64,000 bases of DNA from an uncultured Lactobacillus sp. (GCA_910587695.1 CAJUNC010000010.1:6086-70085), one strand, 5' to 3'. Counted from the stretch's first letter, positions 1-8,686 are shown. Numbers and translations: made by a program. Notes: generated from the letters alone by a model not told the origin.

Positions 1-591
1 GATCGTACGGATCTCCTGGATTTTGTGGGATATATGGGATATAGCTCCCCAATTCCTTGTAGATATAGGTGACTGTCGTCGTGCCTTCTTTTACCTTACC
101 TGTTTCACTATCACCATCTTGGATCTTCGTGAAGATATAGCGTTTACCGTCGGTACCGTTGATGATCCTTGGCTTATTATCTGTCGTGTCATATTCCGTG
201 CCTTCATCGCTCAGTGGTGTATCTGTCACATCTTGGGCGATCGTTTCGCCTTTTTCATTCACATACTTGACGATGACATCACCTTGTTTTACTTCTGGTG
301 GTGTATCTGGGTCTTTTTCATATGGCACTGGTGTATCTTTTCCTGGATCATTTGGATCGGTGATCGGTGGTGGGATATAACCTTTTGTTGGATCATCTGG
401 ATCCACTGGTTTTAGTGGATCTCCATTTGGATCTTTTGGCGTATATCCTGGGATATACGGTAATGGTGGGTTATCTCCTGGTTCTTCTGGTGTTTCGTCA
501 TACGGCACTTCTGGTTCATCTGTCCCTGGGTTCGTTGGATCGTACGGATCTCCTGGATTTTGTGGGATATATGGGATATAGCTCCCCAATT
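1..591 (-). repeat. 537-bp in-frame repeat unit in the adhesin gene
   Basis: Bases 1-54 are identical to 538-591, giving a period of 537 bp, which is 179 codons. The unit comprises one MucBP module plus one proline-rich linker. Only the start of the second copy is visible, so the number of copies left of the window is unknown. Confidence 0.8.
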
Positions 592-3500
592 CTTGATAAA
601 CATAGGTAACAGTTTTTGTTCCCTCACTCACTTCGCCTGTTGTTGCATCTGAAGTTACCAAGTGTCCAGCTTCGTCAACTGTTCCAATAGGATAATTTCC
701 TGCCTTGACCAATAAATAACGTTTACCGTTTGCTCCTATGATACTCTTTTGAGCATGTTCACTCGTATCATATGTTGTTCCAGTAGAGCTAGATGGGGTA
801 TCAATAACTTGATCTTTGATAATATTTCCATCTGTATCAACATATGTTACCACTACGTCACCCTTGACCTCACGATAAACATATGTCACATCTGTATTTC
901 CTTCCACTACCGTACCGTGCTCTTCACCTTTAGTCTTATCTGGCACAAGTTCGTAGGTTTTTCCATCTGAGGTAGTGATTCGATTTGGTTTATCGCCTTC
1001 ATCTGTTGTGTCATAAGGTGTTCCTACATCTACATTTTCTTCATCCTTTACAGGATCTTTGATGACATTTCCTGCTTCGTCTTCATAATGGATAGTCACA
1101 TTACCTTTAGGAACAACTAAAACATACTGATATACGATCGTTTGTGGCTGTTCTGTTACTCGTCCTGTTTCAGGCGCATCACCAGGAGCAGTACGGATCG
1201 GTGTGGTAGGCGACAAAATATAAGTTCTTCCATCTTTTATGATCGTTGAAGGTTTACTTGCCATATATTCAGTTCCGACCTGAGTTCCTTCAGGTTTAAC
1301 GACCTCTGCTGCTTGAAGCTCTTCTTCTGTTCCTTCAATGACATAACGTGCATTTACTGCACCACCTTTTTGAGCCTCATAATAGTAAACGATCCGCATA
1401 GTTCCTTCAACAACTTTTCCAGTCTCACTACCACCTACTTTACCAGCTATTCGCTTATACACTAGCCCATCTTCTGTTGTGATCGTTTCCGGTCGGTTAT
1501 CTGTTGTCGTATAATCTACACCTGTCGAACCGGTTGGAGTATCGATCACTGCACCATTCCAGGCTTTTTTCTCTACTGTTTCTGTATCAGAAACATTTCC
1601 GATCGTCATAGTCTTATCAGGTTGCCCCTCGTAATCGCTGCCGACCCCTGTAAGTTCTTTCCCATCTTCGGTCCTATAAAGTACAACAACGTCTCCTTTT
1701 ACCTCTTCATAGACATAGGTCACTTCTTGTTTCCCTTGTTGCAATTCTCCAGTCTCAGGAGCACTACCACTTTTTATCTCCTTATACCGATACGTTTTTC
1801 CATCAGGGGTCTTGATCGTATTCTCTCGCTTATCAATAGTATTATATTCAACAGGTTTTCCATCGACTTGGATCACAGTGAGCTCAGTATCTGTTACCGG
1901 ATCTTTGATAACATTTCCATCTGTATCAACATAGTTAACGACTACTTCACCTTGTGGCATATAGTAGTAAACAACGGTTGAAAAATTCACCTTACGATTT
2001 GGACTTTGAAGCCGATTATTAACACCATCACCAAGTAAAATACCGGTATCAGCATAAGGTAAAGTAAAACGTACTGTTTGATCGACATTTTGAGTGACAA
2101 GTGACGAGGTTGATAAGAATACCTGTATCGGCGTCTTTCCTTCAGGAGTATCCGCATACGGTCTAGCAAGGTAATAGCCATCTCTATCGTTGGAAGCAAC
2201 ATCACTAAACTTCACACCGGAATTAGTTGTTCGTGACATGTCAGTTGCTGAGGTGTAGATCTTATTATTATAGATATTATACTGATCCATGTTCTCAAAA
2301 AACTTCTTAGCATCTGTCTCTTCACCTTCATTTGCTTTCGGAGACATATAGATCGTAACTTTTGCGGTTTGGTTATCATCAATAAATTCAAGTTTTCGAT
2401 AAATAGTTACCGGAGTTTCTTTGTCAGTATCAGTGACTCGCGTTTGTGCAGTCAGATACACAATATCTCCTTTATTACGTGGAACTGCTGTACTAACTAT
2501 ACCATTTACATTTGTTGTTGCATGAATATATTTATAATTCTCGATCTCGATCGGTTTTGTGGTATATTCATACCCAGTCCAACCTGATTGAATATATTCT
2601 TCATGAATAACTTCACCTGTTAATTCATTAACATATTTTGTAACTTGATCAGCTAAACGAATACTGGAGATATTTATTGATTGAACCTTCCCTGTACCAG
2701 ACGTTGAAAGTGCGTTATATAATTCCGTGTAATAACCCGTGATATTTTTTGTAGCGATCTGTATGGTTTTAGAACCCGATAATAAATTGATCTCAGTATT
2801 GCCATACTCTGCCACCGTTCCTGGTTGAGCTTCACGATCGATCATTTTTGTAGATTCTACTGTACCATCTTTCATACGTGTTACATAAACATAACGCGCT
2901 GTTTTATTTCCTGTTAGATACTCTTGGCTTGTCTTATCTTTATCTATCGAAAAAACATATTGGTATCCTTCACTATCTTGGATCACTTGGAATGTATAGC
3001 GACCTTCGACTGGATCACTTATTGGTGATTCTGGAACCGTTAAAGTATAACCATCCTGTGTCTCCGCACTATCGGCTAAAGCTACAGGTGTTGCTTCGCT
3101 TGCATCTGTTGCTAGTTCTTTGGATCGTAAAGAAGTTGTTTTTTCTTCTTCAGTAGCAGTAACTTCATTTCCCTGTTGTTGAGTATTTGTTGATAACTCA
3201 CTTGCGTTAATATCAGTTGATACATTTTCATTTAAAGTTCTGTCTGTTGCTTCAGTAGTCGAATCAGTAGTAAAAGGTGTTGCTTCACCATTTGATAAAG
3301 CGCTATCATTTCCTTGTATAGCTACATCATTTGTATTATCGATAGCAACTTCACTTTGTTCTTCAGTGTTTGTCTGTTCTTCACTAGAACTATTGCTTGT
3401 AGTTATTTCAGTTGCGGGCTCTGACTCTGTATTTTCTTCTGATACTAGATCACCTTCATCGTTATTTACAGTAGGCGTAACTTGGACTGTAGTTGGTGTT

Positions 3501-3655
3501 TCAGTATTCAAAGTACTATCAGCCAACGCTACACTGCAGCCTAAAAACATAAATGCCGAAATAGCAACTGAAACTACCCCCACATTTAATTTACGTATAG
3601 AAAAATGATAATTTTTATCTGACATAGTGCAGCGCTTAAAATAATTACTATTCAT
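1..3655 (-). CDS. MucBP-repeat cell-surface adhesin, C-terminus outside the window
   Basis: The reading frame is open from an ATG at 3655 to the window edge (about 1218 codons) with no stop, so the gene is 3'-partial. An AGGAGG site lies 8 bases upstream of the ATG. Residues 18-27 read FSIRKLNVGV, a YSIRK-type signal, followed by a hydrophobic stretch. A Ser/Thr/Glu-rich linker and a non-repetitive region follow. About six MucBP-like modules come next, each starting like GDVVVTYVDTDGN and ending like TVTYVYQELG. Proline-rich linkers (SYIPYIPQNPGDPYD) separate the last ones. MucBP proteins bind mucus glycans and are normally sortase-anchored; any LPXTG motif would lie left of base 1. A role in host adhesion is inference. 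Confidence 0.9.
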   Translation of the reverse strand, partial: MNSNYFKRCTMSDKNYHFSIRKLNVGVVSVAISAFMFLGCSVALADSTLNTETPTTVQVTPTVNNDEGDLVSEENTESEPATEITTSNSSSEEQTNTEEQSEVAIDNTNDVAIQGNDSALSNGEATPFTTDSTTEATDRTLNENVSTDINASELSTNTQQQGNEVTATEEEKTTSLRSKELATDASEATPVALADSAETQDGYTLTVPESPISDPVEGRYTFQVIQDSEGYQYVFSIDKDKTSQEYLTGNKTARYVYVTRMKDGTVESTKMIDREAQPGTVAEYGNTEINLLSGSKTIQIATKNITGYYTELYNALSTSGTGKVQSINISSIRLADQVTKYVNELTGEVIHEEYIQSGWTGYEYTTKPIEIENYKYIHATTNVNGIVSTAVPRNKGDIVYLTAQTRVTDTDKETPVTIYRKLEFIDDNQTAKVTIYMSPKANEGEETDAKKFFENMDQYNIYNNKIYTSATDMSRTTNSGVKFSDVASNDRDGYYLARPYADTPEGKTPIQVFLSTSSLVTQNVDQTVRFTLPYADTGILLGDGVNNRLQSPNRKVNFSTVVYYYMPQGEVVVNYVDTDGNVIKDPVTDTELTVIQVDGKPVEYNTIDKRENTIKTPDGKTYRYKEIKSGSAPETGELQQGKQEVTYVYEEVKGDVVVLYRTEDGKELTGVGSDYEGQPDKTMTIGNVSDTETVEKKAWNGAVIDTPTGSTGVDYTTTDNRPETITTEDGLVYKRIAGKVGGSETGKVVEGTMRIVYYYEAQKGGAVNARYVIEGTEEELQAAEVVKPEGTQVGTEYMASKPSTIIKDGRTYILSPTTPIRTAPGDAPETGRVTEQPQTIVYQYVLVVPKGNVTIHYEDEAGNVIKDPVKDEENVDVGTPYDTTDEGDKPNRITTSDGKTYELVPDKTKGEEHGTVVEGNTDVTYVYREVKGDVVVTYVDTDGNIIKDQVIDTPSSSTGTTYDTSEHAQKSIIGANGKRYLLVKAGNYPIGTVDEAGHLVTSDATTGEVSEGTKTVTYVYQELGSYIPYIPQNPGDPYDPTNPGTDEPEVPYDETPEEPGDNPPLPYIPGYTPKDPNGDPLKPVDPDDPTKGYIPPPITDPNDPGKDTPVPYEKDPDTPPEVKQGDVIVKYVNEKGETIAQDVTDTPLSDEGTEYDTTDNKPRIINGTDGKRYIFTKIQDGDSETGKVKEGTTTVTYIYKELGSYIPYIPQNPGDPYD

Positions 3656-3705
3656 GTTGATATCCTCCTTTACCCTGAACATTAGCAACTGCCTTCTACG
3701 CTTAA

Positions 3706-3735
3706 ATTATATAGCAATCTACATAAAAAATTCAA
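3706..3735 (-). promoter_or_regulatory. Promoter of the MucBP adhesin gene
   Basis: Read on the minus strand there is TTGAAT (3730-3735), an 18-base spacer and TATAAT (3706-3711), about 50 bases upstream of the start codon. The match to the sigma-A consensus is good. No operator is obvious. Confidence 0.6.
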
Positions 3736-4185
3736 TCAAAATGTATAACTAAAAAATTAGTAATACATAGTTTTTTTCGTATATAACTTGAACGTTATTT
3801 AAAACAAAAACTTTTATATTATAGAAAAAACCAATAACCACAACAATAAAAGCTATATTTTTATATATTTATATATTTTGCAATAAATAAAAAATTATAA
3901 CAATATAACCACAAAAAACAGAACTAGTCATTACAAAATGAAAGCAAAACTCATTACTAAATTCATTTTTTCGATCTTCTCTTCTTTTTTTCAAATGAAC
4001 AATGTTCCAACATTGGGAAAATTTTGGTTTCTATTACAAATAAGTGAACCGATCCATTTTAGTTTGATAAGAGGTGATCAGCGAGTATTCGAGTAGCTCT
4101 CCTGGTAGAATATCCTTTTTCACTATCTAAAATCTGATCAAACCGTTGGATACAAAATATTTGGATAACATAGTTAAGATAAAAA
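3736..4185. other. AT-rich non-coding interval between adhesin and guaA terminator
   Basis: I see no credible gene here. The stretch is very AT-rich, with a 14-bp palindrome AATGTTCCAACATT at 4001-4014. A short minus-strand open frame without a start, ending in a stop near 4068, may be a decayed gene end, but nothing supports this beyond the frame itself. Confidence 0.4.
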
Positions 4186-4225
4186 AGCTGGATATATAGG
4201 ATCCAAAGAACCTATATATCCAGCT
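4186..4225 (-). terminator. Native guaA terminator, now separated from guaA
   Basis: A perfect 15-bp stem (4186-4200 with 4211-4225) has a 10-base loop and is followed on the minus strand by six T residues. It lies just outside the left attachment repeat. Without the element, the guaA stop would be about 45 bases upstream of this hairpin, so it is most simply the original guaA terminator. Confidence 0.75.
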
Positions 4226-4268
4226 TTGATTTATCGATAATTGATCATGAAATAAGACTAACAGAATG

Positions 4269-4280
4269 TTATTCCCATTC
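4269..4280. repeat. Left attachment-site core repeat
   Basis: TTATTCCCATTC occurs here and at 14033-14044, where it encodes the last guaA codons (Glu-Trp-Glu-stop on the minus strand). The flanking bases diverge, as expected for a core duplicated by site-specific integration. The two cores are 9764 bp apart. Confidence 0.85.
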
Positions 4281-4331
4281 AATAAGATCAAATCATTCTC
4301 AATTTTATCATTACAGTATTTTCGCTGACTT

Positions 4332-5561
4332 TTACTGATTTTGGCAAACATTTGGCAAACAATCATTCATAATAAACTGATTTCCGTTAAAATTAATTTT
4401 CTTTTCTTCTGAAAATTTAAATTTTATATTACCAGTCATCATTTCTGCCAACATATCATCATTTCTTCTCCATAAATGAGAGTAATGTTTCAAAGTAATA
4501 TCAGGGCTAGAATGACCTAAGCGACGTGAAACAGTTAAAACATCAGCATTAAATTCATTGATCAAGTAGCTAACATGACTATGTCTAAGCCCTTTTGCTT
4601 CAATTTGAGGAACTTCGGCTAATTTGGCATATTTTTTGATGATCCTACTAATAGTCGAACGAACCATAGGCGTATCATCATATGACATAACAAAGTTTTT
4701 AACCCCATGATTTAACTGAATCCTTTGCCACTCCCTTAAATAATCAACTGTATCATTATCTAAAGAAATCATTCTTTTTCCACTTGACGTTTTTGTATAG
4801 GGCTTTATAGTATAGTTGCTCTTATTCTTAAAATCCAACGTATGATGAACTCTCATTCTTGAGTTTTTTAAATCTATATCAGCCCATCTTAATGCTAATC
4901 CTTCGCTAACTCGAACGCCCGTCATGAAATATAACCATATCAAAATGAAACAAAAGTGTTCGTAATAATCGTTGACATAAATTTTCGAAAGGACTGCTTC
5001 AAATTGATCTTTATTCCAATATTTAACAACTGATTTACCTTTCGAAATGGACTTAGTTTGCATGGATACATTGTTTTTGAGTATCCCTAACGTTACTGCA
5101 TAATCTAAAGACTGTCTAAATGCAATATATACCATACTACAATAACTTTTTGAAAAGCCACTTTCAGTCAATAGCCACGTTCGGTATTCTTCGCAATCCA
5201 TAACCGTTATATCCTCTAATAATTTATCCCCTAATTTACTGATTGCATATTCAAACGCTTTTTTGTGAGTCGAAAATGTACTTTCTTCAACATCTCCACT
5301 GTATTTAGGAATAAATTTATTAGTCATAAATGATCTGTATGTCATACGATATACTACTGAGCCGTTTTCTTCTAAATATTCATTTTTTAGGCGGATAGCT
5401 TCGATGTAGGCTAACCTTGCAGAAGTAAAAGGTCGTCCTTTTTCATCTTTACGCCCCTTCTTGAACTTCTGCTTTCCTGATATATCACGACCTAAAAAAA
5501 TTTGATAAAAGAAATTTCCTTTATCGTCTTGATAGACATTCGGATATTTTGTCTTCTTCAT
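4332..5561 (-). CDS. int: Tyrosine site-specific integrase of the element
   Basis: 409 residues, a normal length for an ICE/IME integrase. The N-terminal part (about 1-60) has the look of an AP2-like arm-binding domain (YPNVYQDDKGNFFYQ). A SAM-like core-binding region follows to about 170. The C-terminal catalytic domain shows the first Arg in TGVRVSE, box II in KGLRHSHVS and the Tyr in GHSSPDITLKHY. The usual box-II His before LR is Lys here, as in some related integrases. The ATG overlaps the stop of the upstream DUF3173 gene by 4 bases, so the two are translationally coupled. The gene lies next to the left core repeat and should catalyse integration into and excision from guaA. Confidence 0.93.
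   Translation of the reverse strand: MKKTKYPNVYQDDKGNFFYQIFLGRDISGKQKFKKGRKDEKGRPFTSARLAYIEAIRLKNEYLEENGSVVYRMTYRSFMTNKFIPKYSGDVEESTFSTHKKAFEYAISKLGDKLLEDITVMDCEEYRTWLLTESGFSKSYCSMVYIAFRQSLDYAVTLGILKNNVSMQTKSISKGKSVVKYWNKDQFEAVLSKIYVNDYYEHFCFILIWLYFMTGVRVSEGLALRWADIDLKNSRMRVHHTLDFKNKSNYTIKPYTKTSSGKRMISLDNDTVDYLREWQRIQLNHGVKNFVMSYDDTPMVRSTISRIIKKYAKLAEVPQIEAKGLRHSHVSYLINEFNADVLTVSRRLGHSSPDITLKHYSHLWRRNDDMLAEMMTGNIKFKFSEEKKINFNGNQFIMNDCLPNVCQNQ
4340..4362. repeat. Left tandem putative integrase arm sites
   Basis: Two copies of TTTGGCAAAC start at 4340 and 4351, 11 bp apart, about 60 bp inside the left core. They lie inside the end of the integrase gene and encode its last residues (CLPNVCQNQ). 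The same pair with the same spacing and orientation occurs at 13923-13943. This is how arm-type sites of lambda/Tn916-like integrases are arranged. Their function is inferred. Confidence 0.7.
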
Positions 5562-5773
5562 TTAATATCATCACTTTCCATTTTTGCAGTGATGATATGT
5601 CCTAAAATTTCCTCTACTACTTGTATTGGAACAAGTCCCACCTTTCTTCCATTATAAAAACTATATCCTTGCAAAACAAGCTTAGTTTTAGCACATCGAA
5701 TAATTTTTCTAGCCTGATTAGCAGGAAAACCAATTCTAACTAAGTCTCCATAACTGATCATTGTCTTTTCCAT
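5558..5773 (-). CDS. DUF3173 small protein, putative excisionase partner of the integrase
   Basis: About 71 residues from the ATG at 5773; a GGAGG site with 8-base spacing favours this over the adjacent TTG. The sequence YGDLVRIGFPANQARKIIR, then YNGRKVGLVPIQVVEEILG, is typical of DUF3173. This family is regularly encoded beside ICE tyrosine integrases and looks like a small winged-helix or helix-turn-helix DNA binder. An excisionase (directionality) role is inference from size and position. Confidence 0.8.
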   Translation of the reverse strand: MEKTMISYGDLVRIGFPANQARKIIRCAKTKLVLQGYSFYNGRKVGLVPIQVVEEILGHIITAKMESDDIK

Positions 5774-5817
5774 CAATCTGTCCTCCGTATATATAATTTT
5801 TATTTATTACAACAGCT

Positions 5818-6399
5818 TTAAGCATCTTCATGTTTTTCACCGTACTTGTAGCGTCTGGAGTCTAAAAACTTCGAAAAAAAATACGTATGCCTAAAAATTA
5901 GATTTAGTAATATTGAGTCTTCTTTCCGAGCATATTCCACTATTTCAGTAAATTCAGTGAAATCATTCTCTTCTATAATATCCACTACTGTATTAATAAG
6001 TTCCTGAGTATTTTGCTCTACTAAAAATTTGTTCAAATCGAAGCCACAACCAGTTTCAATCTCTTTAATATCATAAGATGTCTTATCTTTGTTTTCAGCA
6101 TGCACAAAATAATCGTACATTCCCTTTGGTGAAATAACCGCTTCTACATGTTCAGGTCCATTCAAACTTTCACTAATCAAATTTGAAACTTGTCTATAGC
6201 TTTTGAGGGTGTCAAAATAAAATGCACCGTGTTTATGCGATTTTTTTAATTTCTTCGTTCTTTTATCTTGATCTTTATCGTGCCAAGGACTTAAGATATA
6301 TGGCACATGCAAATCGTCTAAAATATCAATATAGTTTTCTGGCGCACTATCTTTGTACATCAAAAATGTCCACTTATTGGATCTTTGTTCATTTACCAT
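5818..6399 (-). CDS. rep: Rep_2 family rolling-circle replication initiator
   Basis: 193 residues, close to RepB of pMV158 (about 210). The N-terminus (KWTFLMYKDSAPENY, then SPWHDKD) matches the family. The metal-binding HUH-type motif is KSHKHGAFYFD (around residue 53), and the catalytic Tyr should lie in the YDYFVHAENKDK segment near residue 93. The start has a GAGGAG site. The putative nick hairpin is about 40 bases upstream. Rep nicks the origin and starts rolling-circle replication of the excised circle. In IMEs, such Rep-like proteins can also act as relaxases. No separate relaxase is visible in this element. Confidence 0.88.
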   Translation of the reverse strand: MVNEQRSNKWTFLMYKDSAPENYIDILDDLHVPYILSPWHDKDQDKRTKKLKKSHKHGAFYFDTLKSYRQVSNLISESLNGPEHVEAVISPKGMYDYFVHAENKDKTSYDIKEIETGCGFDLNKFLVEQNTQELINTVVDIIEENDFTEFTEIVEYARKEDSILLNLIFRHTYFFSKFLDSRRYKYGEKHEDA

Positions 6400-6437
6400 T
6401 CTAGTTTCTCCTCTCTTTTTTTGATTACTGATTATGG

Positions 6438-6467
6438 ACGAATGGGGGTCGTAGTAACCCCATTCGT
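6438..6467 (-). other. Putative double-strand origin nick hairpin of Rep_2 type
   Basis: A perfect 10-bp stem (6438-6447 with 6458-6467) exposes a 10-base loop. On the minus strand the loop contains TACTACGAC, the conserved nick sequence of pMV158-family origins (cut in TACTACG/AC). It lies directly upstream of rep on the same strand, as in pMV158-type plasmids. Confidence 0.8.
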
Positions 6468-6468
6468 T

Positions 6469-6508
6469 GAGTGCTCTGTGCTACTCACTTCGTGAGCGCA
6501 GAGCACTC
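6469..6508. other. Second long hairpin next to the nick site
   Basis: A 10-bp stem (6469-6478 with 6499-6508) carries an inner CTCAC/GTGAG stem. No T-tract follows on either strand, so it is not a standard terminator. Its position beside the nick hairpin suggests an origin accessory structure such as a Rep binding locus, but this is inference. Confidence 0.5.
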
Positions 6509-6511
6509 ATT

Positions 6512-7090
6512 TTAACGACGTTTTCCAAAGAAAAACAAACCTCTTCTTTCTCTAATTGGCGCTGAAATGTAGTAATCTGAATCAATATTAGCAATATATT
6601 CTTTTAACTGTTCTTCAACATCACTCAAAATTTTTTGCGCCTGATACTGTCGGGGAAATTTAATATACACTGTTATTGAATCTTCTCTTATATCAATCAA
6701 GCTTTTATTGACTGCCTTATTGAATACTCTAGTAACTACTGAATTTGAATCGCTCATCAACTGTTTCCCATTATCTATTTTTTTCAAAAAACGATGTAGC
6801 AGAAAGGTTTCCTTTATCGAATAGATAAAGTTACTTACTTTATCGCCATTAAAACGTTGTATTAACTCAAAGAGATTTACTAAAAAAAATACCAAAAAAC
6901 ATCCGACACCTCCGATCACTGAAAGCCCCCTCAATACTATTATTGATAATTCTAATTTTCCATTTAATATCGAATAGAGAGATTCTATATGCACATTTTT
7001 TAATACTAATTCAACACTTGAAAAAAATAACATACTTACAAACAAATATTTATCCAATAATATAATCTTCATTGTCTCAGTTTTCTTCAC
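6512..7090 (-). CDS. Two-TM membrane protein of the element, unknown function
   Basis: 192 residues if translation starts at GTG 7090, two bases after the FtsK-like gene stop and behind an AAAGGGG site; an ATG further upstream lies inside that gene. Hydrophobic segments are at about residues 12-30 and 50-75. They are followed by a soluble C-terminal half (SITVYIKFPRQYQAQKI...) ending in a basic RRGLFFFGKRR tail. I do not recognise a family. Tight coupling to the FtsK-like gene suggests a membrane partner in DNA transfer, which is inference. Confidence 0.75.
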   Translation of the reverse strand: MKKTETMKIILLDKYLFVSMLFFSSVELVLKNVHIESLYSILNGKLELSIIVLRGLSVIGGVGCFLVFFLVNLFELIQRFNGDKVSNFIYSIKETFLLHRFLKKIDNGKQLMSDSNSVVTRVFNKAVNKSLIDIREDSITVYIKFPRQYQAQKILSDVEEQLKEYIANIDSDYYISAPIRERRGLFFFGKRR

Positions 7091-7092
7091 GA

Positions 7093-8172
7093 TTATAAGA
7101 CCCCTTTCTTTGTATAATACGTTGGGCATAATAAAGGTAAGACTTGATATGGGTGTTCGTTATCTATAATTTGTATCAAACCTGTTCCTTTTCCCGTAGG
7201 AATAACTATTCCTTTTGGATCTAAATCTGGAAATAAAAACTGTGTCGTTTTTTTATTAATATTTCCAATCTGAATCAATACATTCATTTGTTCTCTGACT
7301 GATGTCGGAATAGATGTGTGATCAAATCGTTGACCTACTAATAAAAGATGAACCTTAGTCGAACGTCCTAATAAAGCTATCTGAGATAACAAAGTAAAAA
7401 ACGAATCTTTAATCGATTTATTAACCCCTTCTGACAATGCAAGTACTTCATCTATGGCTATAGTTAAATGTTTAAACTTTTTATTAGGATCATTGTAAAG
7501 TTGCTCTTGTCTCGTTTGTATCATATTTAGTGACGAACTTAATTTTTCATTTATTTCTGATACAAAATCTGATTTAGAACGATTCTTTTGTGGTCTAACA
7601 ACAGGCACATTATTTTCTCGCGCCCATCTACTTGGCATATCAAATTTTGGATCAATAATGATCAACTCCGAAAACCTATTTAAAGCGCTTAAAAAATATG
7701 TTAGAGCATATGACTTTCCAGAACCAGAGTTTCCAGCAATCGCAATCGAAGTCACCTTATTATAGTTAATTGATAAATTTTCCATAATTGGAATATTTGA
7801 TTCAGTTATATTTAACACATATCTATCAAGATCTGGTATAACCAACCTTTTTGATATTCCTTCTTTCCACGGGAAAAATAATCCTCTTTGAATATGAATA
7901 TCTGTTGTGTTTATTGGTATGAAATATGCTGTATTCTGCTTTAATAACGTATATCTAGGATAAAGTGAAGCATTTGCGATCAGAAAAATTTTTTGATATA
8001 AATCATCATCAATGATATAGCCTGCAGGTAATCTAGGTAAAAATAGAAAACCATCATCCAGCACCTTACAATCAAAACTATTTGTATAACTTGTTTCTCC
8101 TTGCATCAGCGATCCTAAAGCCATATTCAAACTCTGTAACAGGTATTGCTCTAATTCTAATTTATTTAACAT
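7093..8172 (-). CDS. FtsK/SpoIIIE-like DNA translocase (TcpA-type coupling protein)
   Basis: 359 residues. Walker A is GNSGSGKS (near residue 152) and Walker B is LTIAIDEV. The later LLGRSTKVHLLLVGQR segment is typical of FtsK/VirD4-like ATPases. The protein is shorter than chromosomal FtsK and lacks obvious N-terminal membrane segments. ICE and IME TcpA-type proteins of this kind hand the nicked strand to a conjugation channel. The start has an AAAGGAT site. The next gene down, a membrane protein, begins two bases after the stop and may anchor it. A coupling-protein role is inferred from family and context. Confidence 0.85.
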   Translation of the reverse strand: MLNKLELEQYLLQSLNMALGSLMQGETSYTNSFDCKVLDDGFLFLPRLPAGYIIDDDLYQKIFLIANASLYPRYTLLKQNTAYFIPINTTDIHIQRGLFFPWKEGISKRLVIPDLDRYVLNITESNIPIMENLSINYNKVTSIAIAGNSGSGKSYALTYFLSALNRFSELIIIDPKFDMPSRWARENNVPVVRPQKNRSKSDFVSEINEKLSSSLNMIQTRQEQLYNDPNKKFKHLTIAIDEVLALSEGVNKSIKDSFFTLLSQIALLGRSTKVHLLLVGQRFDHTSIPTSVREQMNVLIQIGNINKKTTQFLFPDLDPKGIVIPTGKGTGLIQIIDNEHPYQVLPLLCPTYYTKKGVL

Positions 8173-8269
8173 TGTTATATCCTTTCTTACTTAAAAAGTG
8201 AATTTATACCAGTCATAACGTGATATGGTACATCACGTTCATAGTATCCTTTAAACATCTCCAACATAA

Positions 8270-8587
8270 TTATTTACCTACACTTTGGACATTTTCTGCT
8301 CTAAAATACACGTTGTATCGGATCTCACAGGCTTCCAAATTATCAAACTCAATAACGTCTAAAAACTCTGGTAGCTTGATCTTATTTGGAAATTTCACGT
8401 AAAATGGTGGTAGATCTTCTTGAATAAACCATGCTTTGTAAGAATCAATCTCTTCTGTTGGCTTTCCGTCTTTAAAAACATTTTGTTCTTCTAATTCCGT
8501 ACTCAAACTATATACTGGTTTTTTCACGTCTATATAGTCGTATGCTGTCTCTGCTGAATAACCACTTTTTCTTTTTTTAATTTTCAT
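8270..8587 (-). CDS. Small element protein, possibly DUF961-like
   Basis: 105 residues from the ATG at 8587, chosen because AAGGAG lies 9 bases upstream; a longer frame from 8617 lacks a site. The C-terminal half (VKFPNKIKLPEFLDVIEFDNLEACEI) weakly resembles DUF961 proteins that sit upstream of FtsK-like genes in Tn916-family elements. The gene position is the same here. The assignment is tentative and no function is known. Confidence 0.6.
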   Translation of the reverse strand: MKIKKRKSGYSAETAYDYIDVKKPVYSLSTELEEQNVFKDGKPTEEIDSYKAWFIQEDLPPFYVKFPNKIKLPEFLDVIEFDNLEACEIRYNVYFRAENVQSVGK

Positions 8588-8651
8588 TTTATTTTTCTCC
8601 TTAATTGAAAATTTCAATAATTTCTACTTGGTGTTTCGATATGTTATTTTT

Positions 8652-8686
8652 TTACATTAATATCACCTCCCTACCTTCAAATAGGG
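8652..8686 (-). promoter_or_regulatory. Leader with very strong SD, ATG-TAA minigene and hairpin
   Basis: On the minus strand GGGAGGTGAT (8662-8671), almost fully complementary to the 16S tail, is followed 4 bases later by ATG and immediately TAA (8652-8657). A CCCTA/TAGGG hairpin (8669-8673 with 8682-8686) covers part of the SD. It precedes the small-protein/FtsK/rep transcript. It may be a translational control leader, a plasmid-like ribosome stalling site, or chance. Confidence 0.35.

Noticed and set aside
4001..4014. Perfect palindrome AATGTTCCAACATT as an operator
   Set aside because: It is short, lies in AT-rich DNA and has no neighbouring promoter or regulator.
4066..4187. Minus-strand open frame reading RFDQILDSEKGYSTRRATRI near the guaA terminator
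   Set aside because: No start codon or ribosome site; only a C-terminal frame remnant, and I recognise no family.
6469..6508. Terminator for the membrane-protein gene
   Set aside because: No T run on the minus strand; it lies next to the nick hairpin and fits an origin structure better.
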